From Acanthopleura granulata (taxonomy: Eukaryota; Mollusca; Polyplacophora; Chitonida; Chitonidae): 64,000 nucleotides of DNA. Shown one piece after another: positions 33,690 through 46,570 of the stretch. The notes beneath the pieces were generated by a model. The model ran no database searches. It had not been told where the DNA came from and saw nothing but the letters and a program-made list of their open reading frames with translations. Made by a program: the position numbers and the translations under genes. How positions within the stretch are numbered: the first letter of the stretch is position 1; every line of letters begins with the position of its first letter. Where the stretch lies: NCBI GenBank assembly GCA_016165875.1, contig JABBOT010000003.1, positions 22,108,873-22,172,872 on the forward strand. Reading direction: 5' to 3'.

Positions 33690-33870
33690 ATTGGTCGCAC
33701 GTTCGAATTCTGCTGTTTCGTTTGTAGTTTTGTCAGGTACCTGGTGAATTTGGATGGTTTACTACGTAAATGAAATCATAAATCCGTCGCAGTCGTCTAA
33801 GTGAAAAATATTTGTGCAGGCCGTTATTAAAACAACAATCAAATAAATAGATAAGTAAGTAAATAAATAC
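33690..33870 (+). mobile_element. SINE (family A), strongly diverged
   Basis: A box B-like GCACGTTCGAATTCTGC is followed by a corrupted body. The tail is clearer: CCGTCGCAGTCGTCTAAGTG, AAAAATATTTGTGCAGGCCG, then ACAATCAAATAAATAGATAA and further AATA units. It is the third family A piece within about 1.1 kb. Confidence 0.65.
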
Positions 33871-34423
33871 AACTTGTTATGTTTTGGGTGAAATGACATC
33901 AGGTATGTAACATTCTATTCTTTTTTACCTAATTGTGCTGAAATTGTCGGGGTAGGGAAGTATAGGTTTCTGCTGTTTATAAAATGGAAATGAACAGAAA
34001 CTCAACCTATCTGAGGGAAACTGACAAGAGGCCGAACTTCCCCAGTTACATGCAAGTATGACCATTACCCAACTATCAACTGTTCTACCTGCTTTGAATT
34101 TGATCTTTATGCTGTATTTCTTAATATAATTTATCTCGCTACTTGTCCTCAATGATTACTTCCTTCCCATGAGTCATTTTGCCTGCACATCCACACACAC
34201 ATACTAAACATTTCACCTCACAAGATCTCTCCGGCGGTTCCGTCGGTAGTTTCAGTTTATCTTTATCTTCTGTTACTTCATAACTCTGGATATGTATCGA
34301 GTTTTTACGCCAACCATACATTCCTTTAATATTCAAAAAGGCCTTAGTGACTGTAAAACCAATTCTGACTGTTTGAGTGCAGACAATGAAGTGTTTTGCA
34401 TAGCTCCCGTATTAGCTTGAGGG
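33871..34423. other. Non-coding stretch, nothing recognised
   Basis: Two short minus-strand frames (33925-34152 and 34139-34336) show no domain. Nothing else is seen. Confidence 0.4.
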
Positions 34424-34525
34424 TTGCCGAATGGGTCCGAGGTCGAAAGGCTGCTGGTTTATAAGGCGTCCCGATGGCCATGCCCGGGCAGTGCCTGTCC
34501 AAGGGGCAATGCACCGATCTTCAGA
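34424..34525 (+). mobile_element. Possible tRNA-like repeat fragment
   Basis: GGTTGCCGAATGGGTCCGAG resembles a box A, and GATGGCCATGCCCGGGCAGT, then GGGGCAATGCACCGATCTTC looks like a SINE body segment that I associate with invertebrate repeats. There is no box B and no TSD. I cannot name the family. Confidence 0.3.
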
Positions 34526-35084
34526 CAAAACACATGATTAATAATAATTTCATTGGTTGACTTTGTGTGTTATTATGCGAATGTTCATTGAGATCTGTAC
34601 AATTCGGATATAACAGTTTTCCCACATTAAAGTAAATTCACCGAAGTCTTCCAATGTGGACGTTCTGTTGGGGACGCTTGTTACATGTACCCTCATTTGG
34701 GACGTCATACTAGAAGTGATACATCTCGACCAGTACAACTTTCACCACTGTCAGCGCAAATCATCCAATACAACTTGGCCAGTGCATCTTTGCTCTTGGG
34801 GTTTGTCTATATTCAGGTAATAACACATGCAGTCAATTAATAACAAGCATTACAGGGGTGGTAATTTAGCATGGATCACGCCCATGGGTCAGTGGAGGTG
34901 GCATTTGCTGTAGTATCTCACTAAGTCCAATCTCCACTGACATATATATGGCCACGGGCTGGGAAGAGCGAGCTAATATTGTTAGCTGCTGGGAGATTTG
35001 TCCTCACCGAGACAAATTAATCCTGGTAAATAGATGAGAACCTTGGGATGCAATTGTACAATCTGCAGTTAAGAGTCTTCTTCT
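34526..35084. other. Non-coding stretch with one long-loop hairpin
   Basis: GTCAGTGGA at 34888-34896 and TCCACTGAC at 34933-34941 can pair across a 36-base loop. Nothing else is recognised. Confidence 0.4.
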
Positions 35085-35370
35085 GGGCTCCTGTTACCCA
35101 CAGGGTACTGTATGTGCTGTGTAATGTACAAACACTGCCCCCCCCCCGCCCAAGAAATGTAAAGCTCAAACACACAAAACCGGTTTTGCAATTAAATAAT
35201 AACTACTCAACTCTATCGAACACATCGTGGCGTGTAAAATAAATCCTTGCATCCCGACATGTCAAGCCCTGATCGTGGTCAAACGGTGCTTCATATACAG
35301 ATCTGGGAAGCACTGCATAATAATTGGCTGTCTGAAGCACCGACGTTTAAACTTGCCACATATGAGGATA
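35085..35370 (-). repeat. ~285-bp three-copy element, copy 3
   Basis: It matches copy 1 over nearly its full length: CTGTTACCCACAGGGTACTG-like start, AGCTCAAACACACAAAACCG, TCTATCGAACACATCGTGGC, ATAAATCCTTGCATCCC and GAAGCACTGCATAATAATTG. It contains a C10 run at 35138-35147 not present in copy 1. On the minus strand the Ig-like reading is broken by an in-frame stop before the LFNCK part. Confidence 0.75.
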
Positions 35371-38300
35371 GTTAAGATCTTTTCTCACGTGGTTAACAAA
35401 AAAATGATTGGCTTGGCACCGACTATGTGATGTATATTAGGACATCAACGAGCAGCACCCACACTGGTCTGTTACTGTTTTCAATAATTTTAGCTCATAA
35501 AGAAATTGTGGTAAGATCTTTTAGATTTATTATCGCATAAGAGTTGCTGTTTTGGAAAGTAAATATTCCGCATTTATTTCTCAGCGATAAGATCGATGAC
35601 AAGTCTTTAGTTATACGAAATACGACAGAAAAGACCCTCATCTAAAGTTAGTTGTGCTTAGCCTGCCCTGATGAACTTTGCCAGCAAATGGTAAAAGATG
35701 GTTATGTTTACAGCGCTGCAATGCAATTATCCACATATAAGTTGCATACACCCGAATGTCTGAGCATTGGAACTTTAATTTATTAAAGATTAACCAGTGA
35801 AGTTTATAAATATCCTGTTGTTTCTTAGCAGAAGTACTTTATTTCAGCTCCATCCTTTGACCAGGGATCGTTTTGCAAACTGTCTCTACATGACGCGGTC
35901 GTACATATTTATATTTCTGACGTATGTCAGCAATATATGTTGACATAGACATCTGCTTTTATACTTACATTCTGCTCCCATGCCCCAGTGTCAGGGTTTG
36001 CTGTGCTCGCATATGTCCAAGGATTGGGCCTTTGTATGTGTGTGGCCACCAAAGACTTAATTATGTGACTCGATATTGATAAAAAATGCAAATAGTAATT
36101 TCCTGTTCTGTGCTTACAGCGAAATTCAAGACACTCAGAATGAAGACATCCACCAAATATTTTTTAGCAATGCTTTGTGGCGTAGATTTGAAATCTTCAC
36201 ACTTTACACATGGCCGAACAAATGCTACAAGACGAGATTTGTGTATGCCAGTTGCAGGACCCTTATTATTATCAAAGTAAAAATAAGATGAGCATAATTC
36301 ATGGTAAGTCTTATTCGGAACTATATCTGCACAAGGATGAACAAGGTCTCCTGCCAGACATTCTTTGGGACAAATAGATTATTTCAATTTGAAAATTAAG
36401 TTTTTTGTGTGAGTAAATTATTCTTATTTTTTTAGCAATACACTAACTGCTAATCAAGAAAAGGGCTGCATGTAACATATACATATCTCGTCCTTTTATG
36501 ACGATTCAGCCGCTTAGGTACATGTTAGCTCTCATAGGTAACCTTTTGTATTTTACATTAGATTTTAATAAGTGTGCCCATCAGTGCAATGATTATTCGT
36601 TCTTTACTACCAACTGCCATTAGCCAGTGAGTAATAAAGGTCTGAATTCAAAAATAACTTCTGTAGCCTTCTTTTTTTTCGCACATATGTGATGCCACAC
36701 GCCCAGTACATCCCTGCAAGTCTGCTGTAATTTCATCTTATCTACGTCAATCTCTCGACGTGCAATAGCACTGGATCTCCACTTACAGAATTGGAGCAAA
36801 TTACCCAATTTCCGGGAAAGCTGATATCATTTTCTCTCTGCGGGGAAGACCGTATTGGTCTCGGTTTCAAACAGATCCGCTTTGATCAGTATCCGTGGCA
36901 CGGATAGTCAGTATGTCATTAACATACTTAGTTTAAATGGCTTCCGAGGTAAATGATAGTTTACTTATGTAAGAAAAGTTAGATGAAGTGGCGTAATTAC
37001 TTTCGCTAAAACCATTTAAGTGACACTATGACATAATAACAAGGCTTAATTTACCGGGTTGCATGAATTCGGATTATGTCTCCTGTTTCAGAAGTCTTGA
37101 TCTAGCTCTCACGAATTTCAACATGATTTTCATCAAAACCGTTTGAACATGCATCTATTTCCTTAATTCGACACCAACTTTTTGCCTTAATTTGATCAAT
37201 CAACTTCAGAGGCGCTGGATTAAAACGTACATGCATGGATTTCTTGGCAGCAGTTACGGAAGTAACTCAACGAACACGGTAAATTGCCTCCTGTATTTCA
37301 ACATGGAGCTGAATACAGACAAAATGTATATATTCTACTATGCTAAAAATAGAACCCAAATAGGCAACCTCCGTAAAGGAGGGTCTGCAGGTGTGTTTAC
37401 ATGTTCCGTTGTAAAGCTGAATGAGCACTGGTAATTAAACATGTGAATATATACAAGAAATTGGTATTCTGACAATTCTGAAAATGGACTAGATATAAAG
37501 CTTTGCGTGAACGAATATCGCTAGAGAATCAGGTAGATACTTTTAAATGTCCTTTGGTAGCCTACTGCAAAGATCCACATACCGGAATGAAGGAGTATGA
37601 CGAGCTTTCAAAGCTGCAGAAAGCTGGCGAAAGACGAGCACATCCTTGAGCAGACGTTCTCGGCCAGTTGTGACGATGTACCGATTTCCAATGTCCAACA
37701 CAAAATTAAGAACGGTTTTCAAGATTTCACTACTTCACAAAACACCGATCAAAGGCAATGCTCATTACCCGCAGAAAATAGCAGTGTCTGATACCAATAT
37801 TATGCTGTTCTAACTGCCTGACTCTGCAGTGATGGTGGTGGAGACCGAAATGTCGTCCCATTCAATCTAATAAGTAACACATTTGGTTTGTAACAGAAAT
37901 TATACCGTTTCAACGATTTGAGTCAAACAGACATGTACCGATGTGGGTCAGAGTATTGGTTTTTGTCGGACCGACAGTTTCTGGAAGGTAAGAAATACCA
38001 CTGAGATAAGACACTAAAGTTTTGTCAGCAAATGATGTTAAGGATGAATGTCGAAGAATTCTTGATATTGGAGTCAGCTTCAGTATGCTTGTTATAACAA
38101 AACGAAGCTTTATTTTTCGATGAGGCCCTCGCAATCCCATGTCACTGTGTTGAACATAGCATTAGGGGGAGTGCCCCATGCGAACTCATCGTCCCTAAAA
38201 GCTCCTAAAATAACTACCTTTAATAATAATCGTCTTCTGCAAAGAGGAGTTCATTTTCCAATGTAATTAATGACTGGCAACACTCGTTTCTGTGAAGATT

Positions 38301-39924
38301 TAATATCTGCTCATATCGAATAAGATACTGATGTAATGAATTCATCAGACAGCTGTCACATCCTTCTCCCCTAATAAGCAATAACGTTGCCTGTTTATGT
38401 GTAAGATATAGGTAGTTTACTAAAGGTTAATGGAAATCGAAATCCCGACTCAGTAGGTGACAGGACAACTCTTCTTACTAGGCGGAATGACAGGTCGTAC
38501 AATTAATGGTATAATGGCCAGGAACAGCCCAGGTGGCTGGCTTACTTATGTAGTTATCATCCTCATTTTACCGCTAACTTGACTTCCCGTCAGGAAAATT
38601 ATAATGGAATAAAACCCAGCAAACTATCTTGAACCATGCCGACATTGTCCTAGTGTCAGTAAATCTTCACCATCCTCCTGACTATAGTTCCTATGGAGAG
38701 CTAGTGCCATTTTATTACCTACAGGTGTATATCAAGTAGAAGTATTTGTGTCTTTAAGTAAGTAAAGAGCCGTGCCAGCGTACAAAACTCTATTACGAAA
38801 AGAGCTGTGGTATGTTCGTTTTATGAGAAAAGAAAGACAAGAAAAGGTTTCAAGAACATGAAAGTCAGTACATGTGCTCTCCACACGGTGATTTCTGCAA
38901 GACTAGCTCTATAACATGGATAAGTCTTTTCCTCTCTTTAAAAACTTAGTGTCTGTGTCTTAATTTTAATGTTAGACACGCAACCCATATGAAGCCCATA
39001 TTTTCATCCTGATATTACTTATTATCACTTTTTACCTCCACGCCAATTGCACTCTAAGCTACCCCGTGGGTGAACTTTACCAGTTGTTTGTGACCATATG
39101 TGACATCACATTGTTATGTCGCCGCTTGTACTCATGCAGTTATGTGTGATAATATGTCGATTTTCAAATGTTATCAAAATTTTTCTTATTACGTCTGACA
39201 CCTGTGCTGTAGTCTTTTACACCCTGTTGACACAGACACACCTGTTATGTATGACTAGAGGCCAGTTGACTAGATCATCACGTTATCATCAATCACTATA
39301 CAATCTAAACATTTCACTGCTTTTCATTCACAGAAATGGTAAAGAATAAGTCATTATTTTTTAGAATTTTTAAAGGTCTTTTTTCTGGACATTAAAAGAA
39401 AAAAGAATACAGAATAAAGAGTACAGCCAGAACAGCGACGAGAGTATGACGGTTGACAAATGATTAAAAGTAACTGATGAAATAAGGTCTAGAGGCTTCA
39501 CAGGTGTAAAATTACTCAAATCGCTGCGTTGGCTTCACAAAGGCATACAGTTGCGCACATGTATATTCATCATTGTTGTTTGTGTAGTCGAGTTTGTCGC
39601 AACTCAGTTGTCGCGTATTGCATTCGTAACTATTCCCCCGTTTAATCCCCATGAGAGAAAATAAAAAAAAACATTATCTCTCCTTAAATGTCGAGGGAAT
39701 CAACATAAGGGGTTTTAGTTTATTTTTTTTTTTTTTGGCTCCTTTTTTGAAGTAGCCGACGATAGAATGAAACTGATTATCTGCCTTGCTGGTTACATAG
39801 TTATACATTGGTTTAATGGGCTGACAGCAAAACATACTAATGGAGATATATGGCAGCATGCAGAAATTCAGTGCGGATATGTATCATGACCTGGTGATGT
39901 AAATATTTCCAATGGGACACACAG
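35371..39924. other. Non-coding stretch, nothing recognised
   Basis: About 4.5 kb without detectable repeats. Open frames such as 37192-37434 and 37597-37791 (plus) and 36620-36808 (minus) are each under 82 codons. They have no recognised domain and do not chain into a spliced model I can defend. A long T run near 39721 looks like a decayed poly-A or low-complexity patch. Confidence 0.45.
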
Positions 39925-42900
39925 CTGTACCATTGACGTCTTATTTGTGTTTCCAACTTGTGACGCAATATTATTCCCCGTTGCCCACCATTAATTTGGT
40001 TGACCTGACATCCAATACAAACAGAAGTCATTAAATATGCAGGCTTTTGGGGGGGAGATTACACTCTAAGGAAAAACGTGCACCGAAAGAGAGTTGTTTA
40101 AAACATTGTCGTTACATCACTGACAGTCTCGTCTTCCCAGTAAATGCCAAAGTGAAAAGCACACCGTCCGGAGATTTCGTGCGTCAAATAGCACTCTGAT
40201 GTTCACTATTGGCCACTTTTAAACTCCAACATGTAACATGTTACTCCAGAGGGCAAATTTATCATGGATTTAGTCCATCTAGACTTCCAGTTGTGTGGAT
40301 GAGACAAAGGAACGGTGCATTTTCCCTGCTACTGTCCGGTAAATTTCCAAACAATTGCTGTATATATCTTTTTCATTGGTGTTTTAAAAATTCCGTTAAT
40401 TTCTATGTAATTATTCCATTAATTTTATATGCAACACGATGCAGCACCATACTGTGGCTAAAGTGTATATCTGAAGGCCTGTAGAGGCCTATTTCTGTCG
40501 TACCCATACGACTAAAACATTCAGCTTTCAACAATCGTCTTGTATTTTTACAAGATCGTGAATACTTCCATGTTACGCTTAAGTTCGCGGTTTCTAATCG
40601 ATAATATTGTGACTGGAGGTGTGTGTGTAAGGTAAGCTAGCATTGGAAATGACTTGGATGAAAAATGATATAAAGCACTTAAAAGGCTACCGCTGAATAG
40701 GCCGTCTACAAAGCTGATCCAAGGCCATCAAGCTGATTGATATTGCTAGGATATAGTTTAGGCCTCAGAACTGATAATGATCCAGCTTGTTATTGTCGCC
40801 GTTAAGAAAGATTCCATGAAATGTATTTTGGCAAAGGCCGTTCAGGCGGAGGACGTGCTTGGCGCCGACTGTTTGCAGCGTCTGTTTTATAGCAGATACT
40901 GGAGACTTCTACCCACCGAGCTTTTCACCTCAACCATTGAAGACTTCATTGAGAATAGATTGAAACCCACGGCATTGAAAATTAGCCTTCTCATGATTTA
41001 AATTGCTTAAACCGTTTCTGACAATTCCGCCATCCCTACTGCGATATACAGACAGTGGTAAACAACACCCGACAATAAATTACCCCGGTTACGCAGGTTT
41101 TGAAAAATGTCACGTTTTAGACGTGAAAATTCGTGCAAACAGTGCGAAACTATATTAGTTTTGGAGGTAGGTGGATTTCTGCTTAGCTTTGACACCTGTA
41201 CCTCCAGATTTCCAGCATCCACGGTTCGGTATATAAATCACGTGCTTGGTTATGTCAAGCTGCTTAACATTCAGTTGAGGCCTAGAACAGATATCACTGT
41301 GATATACACTGTGAACTCGTCCCTGGTAACTTTTGAGAAACCCCCGAGTGTCTGAGCAATAGTGACATGTAGCAATACGCTACAATCACAACTGACGAAA
41401 ACAAGAACCGGTTGCGTCTGTCTGCAAGCCCATATTGTCTTCCCTAAATACAGAAACACTTCCATTTCCTAATTTGGGCTTCTCTGCTTGTTTCCTGTCA
41501 GCAACTTGTTACCCTTGTCAATCAGTGTTGATTTAGTATGACACCTGTTTACTCTGAAATCCACCTATCATTGAATTATGCCATACACAAAATCAACATT
41601 TTCATGTGAAAGGCGGTTCATTTAGTGAAATGATTTCTGTCAGCTGATTTACATCTGTATTCCTGATTAAAAGGAAACCAAACTATCAATCAGTGAAAGT
41701 TTCTCAGGCGTGAAGAATAAATAAAAACTGGCTGTTACCAGGATGATATAATTTGATCATATTAAATATGGATAGTTAAGGGAATGCTGTAACATATACA
41801 AATAAAATGTGTCCTTTTTAAACCCAAACACGTTTCTAAAATTTAAAAAAGTTTAAGATGATTCTAATGGAAATAAATTGTTGAAGGCAACGTTAAAAAA
41901 ATTATTTCTCCTTTTCCCCGGTTTCTACATTTCACATATTCTGTCTGCAACTATAGACTGAAACATTGGATTGGTCTGATAACTCCAAAGAAATTGGCTT
42001 GTAGAGTTTGTCAAATAATTTCTGCACCAGTTAATTTCTGTATGCCGAGTAAGACAGTGGACCTCGGTTTCTTTTGAAAATCATTTGAACTAGCACAGCT
42101 TAAAAGAATTCATAGGACAAATTAATGGTCCTTGATAAAGAATCGGCTAAGATTATCACTACTTCACGACTGGAACCGACGACCCCTGGACCAAACATAG
42201 TAGGTAAGATCGTGAAGATAAACTTTGGGGCACGCCAGGTTTTTTTCATCACTTTCCTGTTAAATGGTTTATGTATTAAGTTTTCCGGTCTCTAGAAATT
42301 GATATTAAGCAAGGAAATTTGACGATCTCCTCGTGCCTATTGGTAGTACGGCTCTACAGATGGTGGGAATAGAGTCACAGCCTCAGGCTGAGAAAAGAGC
42401 AGGCTCTAGCGTGGAGTTTACACGAGAACAGGCTATATGTGGTAATATCGGTTATCATTTTGACAGTACGGTCTGAAAGCTGAGGAATACTGGATGATAT
42501 TGAAAAAATCAAGGTGAAAACAAAAATCGAGGTGTCAATAGTCTTACTTGGAGATAATATTAAGTAATAAGAACAAGTAAAACAGGTTCAGGCGTCGGTC
42601 ATGGAATTTGGTGAGGAGTCTTAATACATCGTCTAACAAGAAGGTGTTGTCACAGTTGTGATCTTTATCTATTCCGTGTAAGTGTAGCCACGAAAGGTAT
42701 CAAGCTGTTTCTGGATCTTTGACGCCCGAGACTGAGGTAAACTTGTAACAGGTCATGCTGCCTTAAGGTTATAAGTACCATTTCAGTGGAAAGAGATAGA
42801 CAAACATGTCTTTATTCGAGGTTCTGATTTGCTGTAAAAGAATTTGCGGCTGTTGATCCATTTCACGGAAAGGCACAAAAACGCTTTAACTGCTGAAGAT

Positions 42901-43784
42901 GTTGCTCTTTCAGTCACCTGCAAGACATGGGATTTTGGCTTTCAATCTTTTGCCGATTTCTGCTCCATCAGTTTTTTTTCCAACCAAGGCAATCGATAAC
43001 CCAAATAGTTCATTCACAGCTGCTTGTCATCATGTCGTAATAAATACGAAAAACGTAATGGAAATCAAATAGCAGGAATTGCTGAATTAACAAGACTGAA
43101 ATTATTTTTAAAAGCAATCTGTCAAAACAACGCGTACAATTCATATGCGAATGGTTCCCTGGTCTACAGGGGAAATAGTGTCGAAAGTTTTCTCCCTTTT
43201 TTAGTTCCTCATCAACATCCGTCCAGAGTTGAAAACCAATCACCAAGAAATGGCTGTATGTGGTCGTGGTCACGTGACTTGACTTTTTTAACTCGAAGAT
43301 TCCTATTGAAAGAGAGAAAAACGTCTCCTGTCCACTCGATGATTTATTGATTGTAAAACTTTTTCAATCAAGTAAAAATGACAAGAACACAAAGGACGAA
43401 GAGCATAACAGTGGAAGTTACGAACCCTACTCGAACCGTGTCCATGTCTAAAGACTCTCCTTCACATAAACACGTCAATCCCGCACCTCTCTAAAACTGC
43501 CTGGGACTGAGTATATATGTCAGAATTCTAATGCGAATGGTCCATTTTTTTTGCCAGTTTTGCTGGAAATGTAGGCTATTTGACTTAATTCTTATCTTGC
43601 TTTAGGTCATTCTTCTTTTGCTTTAAGAACAGGGCTTATTTGCAATTGAGAATGTCTAGATAAGGGTCCTGGAAAAAAGTATAGCTGGTGAAAATCCAGA
43701 CCCACCACAGAGACACGCAACATATACAGTAAACTAAGAATACACGACCAGATGTGAGTACCTGCGCATAATGCAATGAAGAAT

Positions 43785-43800
43785 TTTTCCAATTGGAAAA
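43785..43800. repeat. Perfect 16-bp palindrome
   Basis: TTTTCCAATTGGAAAA reads the same on both strands and is followed at once by a further TTTCCAATTTC. It lies in unit 1, and the matching part of unit 3 does not keep it. Confidence 0.6.
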
Positions 43801-44114
43801 TTTCCAATTTCTGGGAAGACAAACAGCGGAGAGTATAAATCTGTGTCGCGATGCTCTTCTGTACGGCGGGTTTTATTGGTAGGCTTACAGGCAGAATCAA
43901 CTCACAGGCTGAAAGCCACATGATTGTATATTAGACGTGGTAGATTTATAAACGGGCTGAAGCCAGATGATGTTGGTATACATTTAATTATCTGTAATTT
44001 TTTCGTTGATTTACTGTGTACACCAAAAATCAGGCACTTTTTTTCACGGAATTTCTGTCAATCGCACACATTTAATGTCTGTGTTATATAAATGAATGTT
44101 AAATAACAATTATG

Positions 44115-44262
44115 GCGGCCTCCGTGGTTCAGTTGGTTAGCGCGATAGCGCAACTTAATAACCCAGAAGCCTCCCACCAATGCGGTGACTTCTTCCACGG
44201 CCGTAAGTGGGAAGGTCTGCCAGCCAGCTGCAGATGATCCCCCGGGCTCTGCCCGGTTTCCT
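44115..44262 (+). mobile_element. tRNA-derived SINE (family A) with internal deletion
   Basis: The head is excellent: GGCCTCCGTGGTTCAGTTGG, TTAGCGCGATAGCGCAAC and CCCACCAATGCGGTGA. The box B segment present at 33136-33321 (GTGAGTTCAGC) is missing. After the gap the body resumes with CACGGCCGTAAGTGGGAAGG, TCTGCCAGCCAGCTGCAGAT and CTCTGCCCGGTTTCCTCC, where it ends abruptly without the usual tail. Loss of box B would weaken polymerase III transcription. It interrupts repeat unit 1. Confidence 0.85.
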
Positions 44263-45344
44263 CCTTATATATATTTTAGGGCAATTTTTAACTTATTCAG
44301 CAAAGGCTTTCGCGATGCCTCTCGCGGTTACATCTCTGAAAAAAAGCTATGCTCAAATGAGCAAATCACGTTGTTTGCTGAAGTCGTTTGCAGGGACCAG
44401 CTTAAGTTTATTAACTTAACTAAGCAAAAGTGTTTTGCTTACGTCACGGAGTTCGAGTACCTTCGCTAAACCGCACCCCGTTTCAGTTCTAGGAGGGATT
44501 CCTGGCCAGACTTTAACTTGATATATCTAGGTTAGCTTTCATGAACTTCATCTATAATAATCACTTTTGTGAACAGCAGTCTGTTTAGACTGTACGAGAA
44601 CCTTGTTATTGATGCCTTCTTTGTGCCATATCCAATGGCAGTAAGTCACCCGAACATAGCACGCGTGAAATCGTTGAGAGAACGTCCATTTTAAGTTTGA
44701 AATAACATCTAGGAGACACTAATTGACAGATTTCATCCAGTGTAAAGATTTTTTAATGAAAGCGGCAAAAGCTGTCAAACTGATGAAGACGGTTTAGTTT
44801 CTTCAGCCTAGAGCAAAATAGTGTTAGATTCTTGCTGCCAACTTTCGGTCTGTTCTGGGTGATTTCCAATCGATAACTTGTATATCCCTACTTTTTAGCC
44901 TGGTAAATGAAATAACACAATGGTTTCAAAATGTGGTTTAAATCAGAGGTATACATTCAATGATTCAACTAGGGAGGTTTAAACGACAACCGCAAAGTAT
45001 GTACTCCTAGTGAATTCTTTAGCATTACAGAAAAACAAGGTAAAGAGAAACTGTCTGATGCGACACCTGGATTAAAAAGACATTGGTAATTTTGGTATGC
45101 CCATAAAACATGGTGAATCCAAGATAAAATTTGTCATCTGAGGTGTCACACTCGTTTGGTGGAGAATTTTTTTATCGGTAAACTAATAGTAAGAAACAAG
45201 AAATGGGTGGAAATATCGCCACTCAAAGAAAAAGTTGTGATCTAACATGATGTCCACCTCTCTGGGGGGCAATTTTCATACCAATTACGGCACTGTAAAT
45301 TTTGTCTTTGACTCATAGACTATTAACGCCGATTCCATACTTAC

Positions 45345-45536
45345 ACAATTATCTCTGCACGTAATGAATAACAAACCAAGGTAAACATTCCGATCGCCTA
45401 CCAGTCCATTGTGGACCTTCGGTGGGTCTAAACAGGAATTAACCACAGGTTTTCTCGTCACGGAGTTTACCATATGACACAAATCACCTGGGGAACGCTT
45501 CATTCGTAATGACACCCTGTTATGTGGAAACCCCAT
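45345..45536 (-). CDS. Candidate exon with a half sushi/CCP-like motif (uncertain)
   Basis: A minus-strand open frame contains the peptide CLDPPKVHNG, then LVGDRNVYLG and LLFITC. This matches the first half of a sushi (complement control protein) domain: Cys, two prolines, Asn-Gly, a Gly about ten residues on, and a second Cys. A strong splice-donor-like GTAAGTATGG follows immediately at 45344 downward, and intron interruption of sushi domains is common. Against it, the start of the exon is undefined, no second half-domain is seen nearby, and the frame lies between repeat unit 1 and a transposon-like element. Sushi domains are extracellular adhesion or complement modules. Chance resemblance cannot be excluded. 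Confidence 0.25.
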
Positions 45537-46289
45537 GAGAAATATTATCCATACTTAAATGTCGGGGAAAAAGTTATGAGATTTTTATAAAGAAGTTTCT
45601 TTACAGAATTGCTTAAATAATAGAAAATAGAGTGACACTTGTTGACGGCTAATGTCATCACCTTGTAGATAAAAATGAAATAGTTAGTGGGTTAATAGAG
45701 TAAAGAATAAAATAAACAACGGGGATATATGACAACATAAGGAGATTGAAAATGGACGTGTATGGAGATTTGGATGTTTACACTCTTAGCTTAAATGGTG
45801 TTGAAAGGGTGTAAATTTAATAAAAAAAATCCTGTTTATCCATGAATACACCATGTAAGCGTCTATTCAGTGTGCTAAATGGTGTTACTATGATATAGAG
45901 GCGAATGGAGCAGAAATCCCCCAGGATTACTCTCTTTAGGGCGTGAATTTTTTGAAATTGACGTTGATAAGGTGTTAATCATTTCGTGGTTGGTCTTGCA
46001 TTATATTCCGAGTTGCCTTTCTCATAACGTTTGGCTGCATGCATTTCTTTTAATTAGAATAAGGCTTGGTGGGATTTCTTTCTCGCCCAAGCCGCTGTCA
46101 TCATTACTACATTTCTTTCCTTTCACGCCATTCAAGTATTCATGTATGTGTATGGTTTCCCTTACCCGTATTACATGTATTCGTCCATATGTACACTGGA
46201 GTGATAAAATAAAGCCTCATAACATTGTACAGTGTTGGCTTTCTGCAGCTCAAATTGGTTTAAATATTTCCTTAGATTGATATCAATCG

Positions 46290-46570
46290 GGTATTGATCT
46301 TGCAATGAAAGGGTGCTCTTTGGTGATGAACACCCATATCACACCTAACAAGAGACAAAAGCATATTGTTGGAGTTAAAAAGGTGCTTATCTGTTGTTAA
46401 ACTGAAACGAAACACCCTTTTGACATTCTAACAGATTCCAAGCAGAGTTTTCAGTGTTACAAAGGGGTCAACCTAAAGGTGAAAGGGTGTTCATGTAAAA
46501 TAGCACCTTTTCGGCATCTTAGAAAAGGCTGAGGTTATCTGTTGCATTACGAAAAGGTGTATACCGCAAT
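46290..46570. repeat. Left subterminal repeats of the TIR element
   Basis: Scattered half-sites on both strands: GAAAGGGTGCTC, GAACACCC, AAAAAGGTGCTT, AACACCCTTTT, AAAGGTGAAAGGGTGTTC, AGCACCTTTT and GAAAAGGTGTATACC. They are the same family as the right-hand array but less regular. Confidence 0.65.

Larger units (their letters stand above)
39925..45260 (+). repeat. Large repeat unit 1 of 4
   Basis: First of four diverged units. Ordered landmarks: ATTATTCCCCGTTGCCCACC (39969), TTTCTAATCGATAATATTGT (40588), AATAGGCCGTCTACAAAGC (40697), CCATCAAGCTGATTGATATT (40725), TTTAAATTGCTTAAACC (40997), CAGCATCCACGG (41213), GGCCTAGAACAGATATCACT (41279), CACTACTTCACGACTGGAAC (42157), AACGTAATGGAAATCAAATA (43053), CGTGGTCACGTGACTTGAC (43263), CATATCCAATGGCAGTAAGT (44627) and AAGCTGTCAAACTGATGAAG (44769). 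A SINE is inserted at 44115. Frames along it do not stay open between units, so I find no gene. Confidence 0.8.

Noticed and set aside
41205..41355. Possible conserved exon shared by units 1, 2 and 4 (RPRTD..VIYTV.SSLVT)
   Set aside because: My hand comparison of units 1 and 4 gives about 17 amino-acid-changing against 5 silent codon differences, and unit 2 is frameshifted. This is neutral decay and not protein-level constraint.
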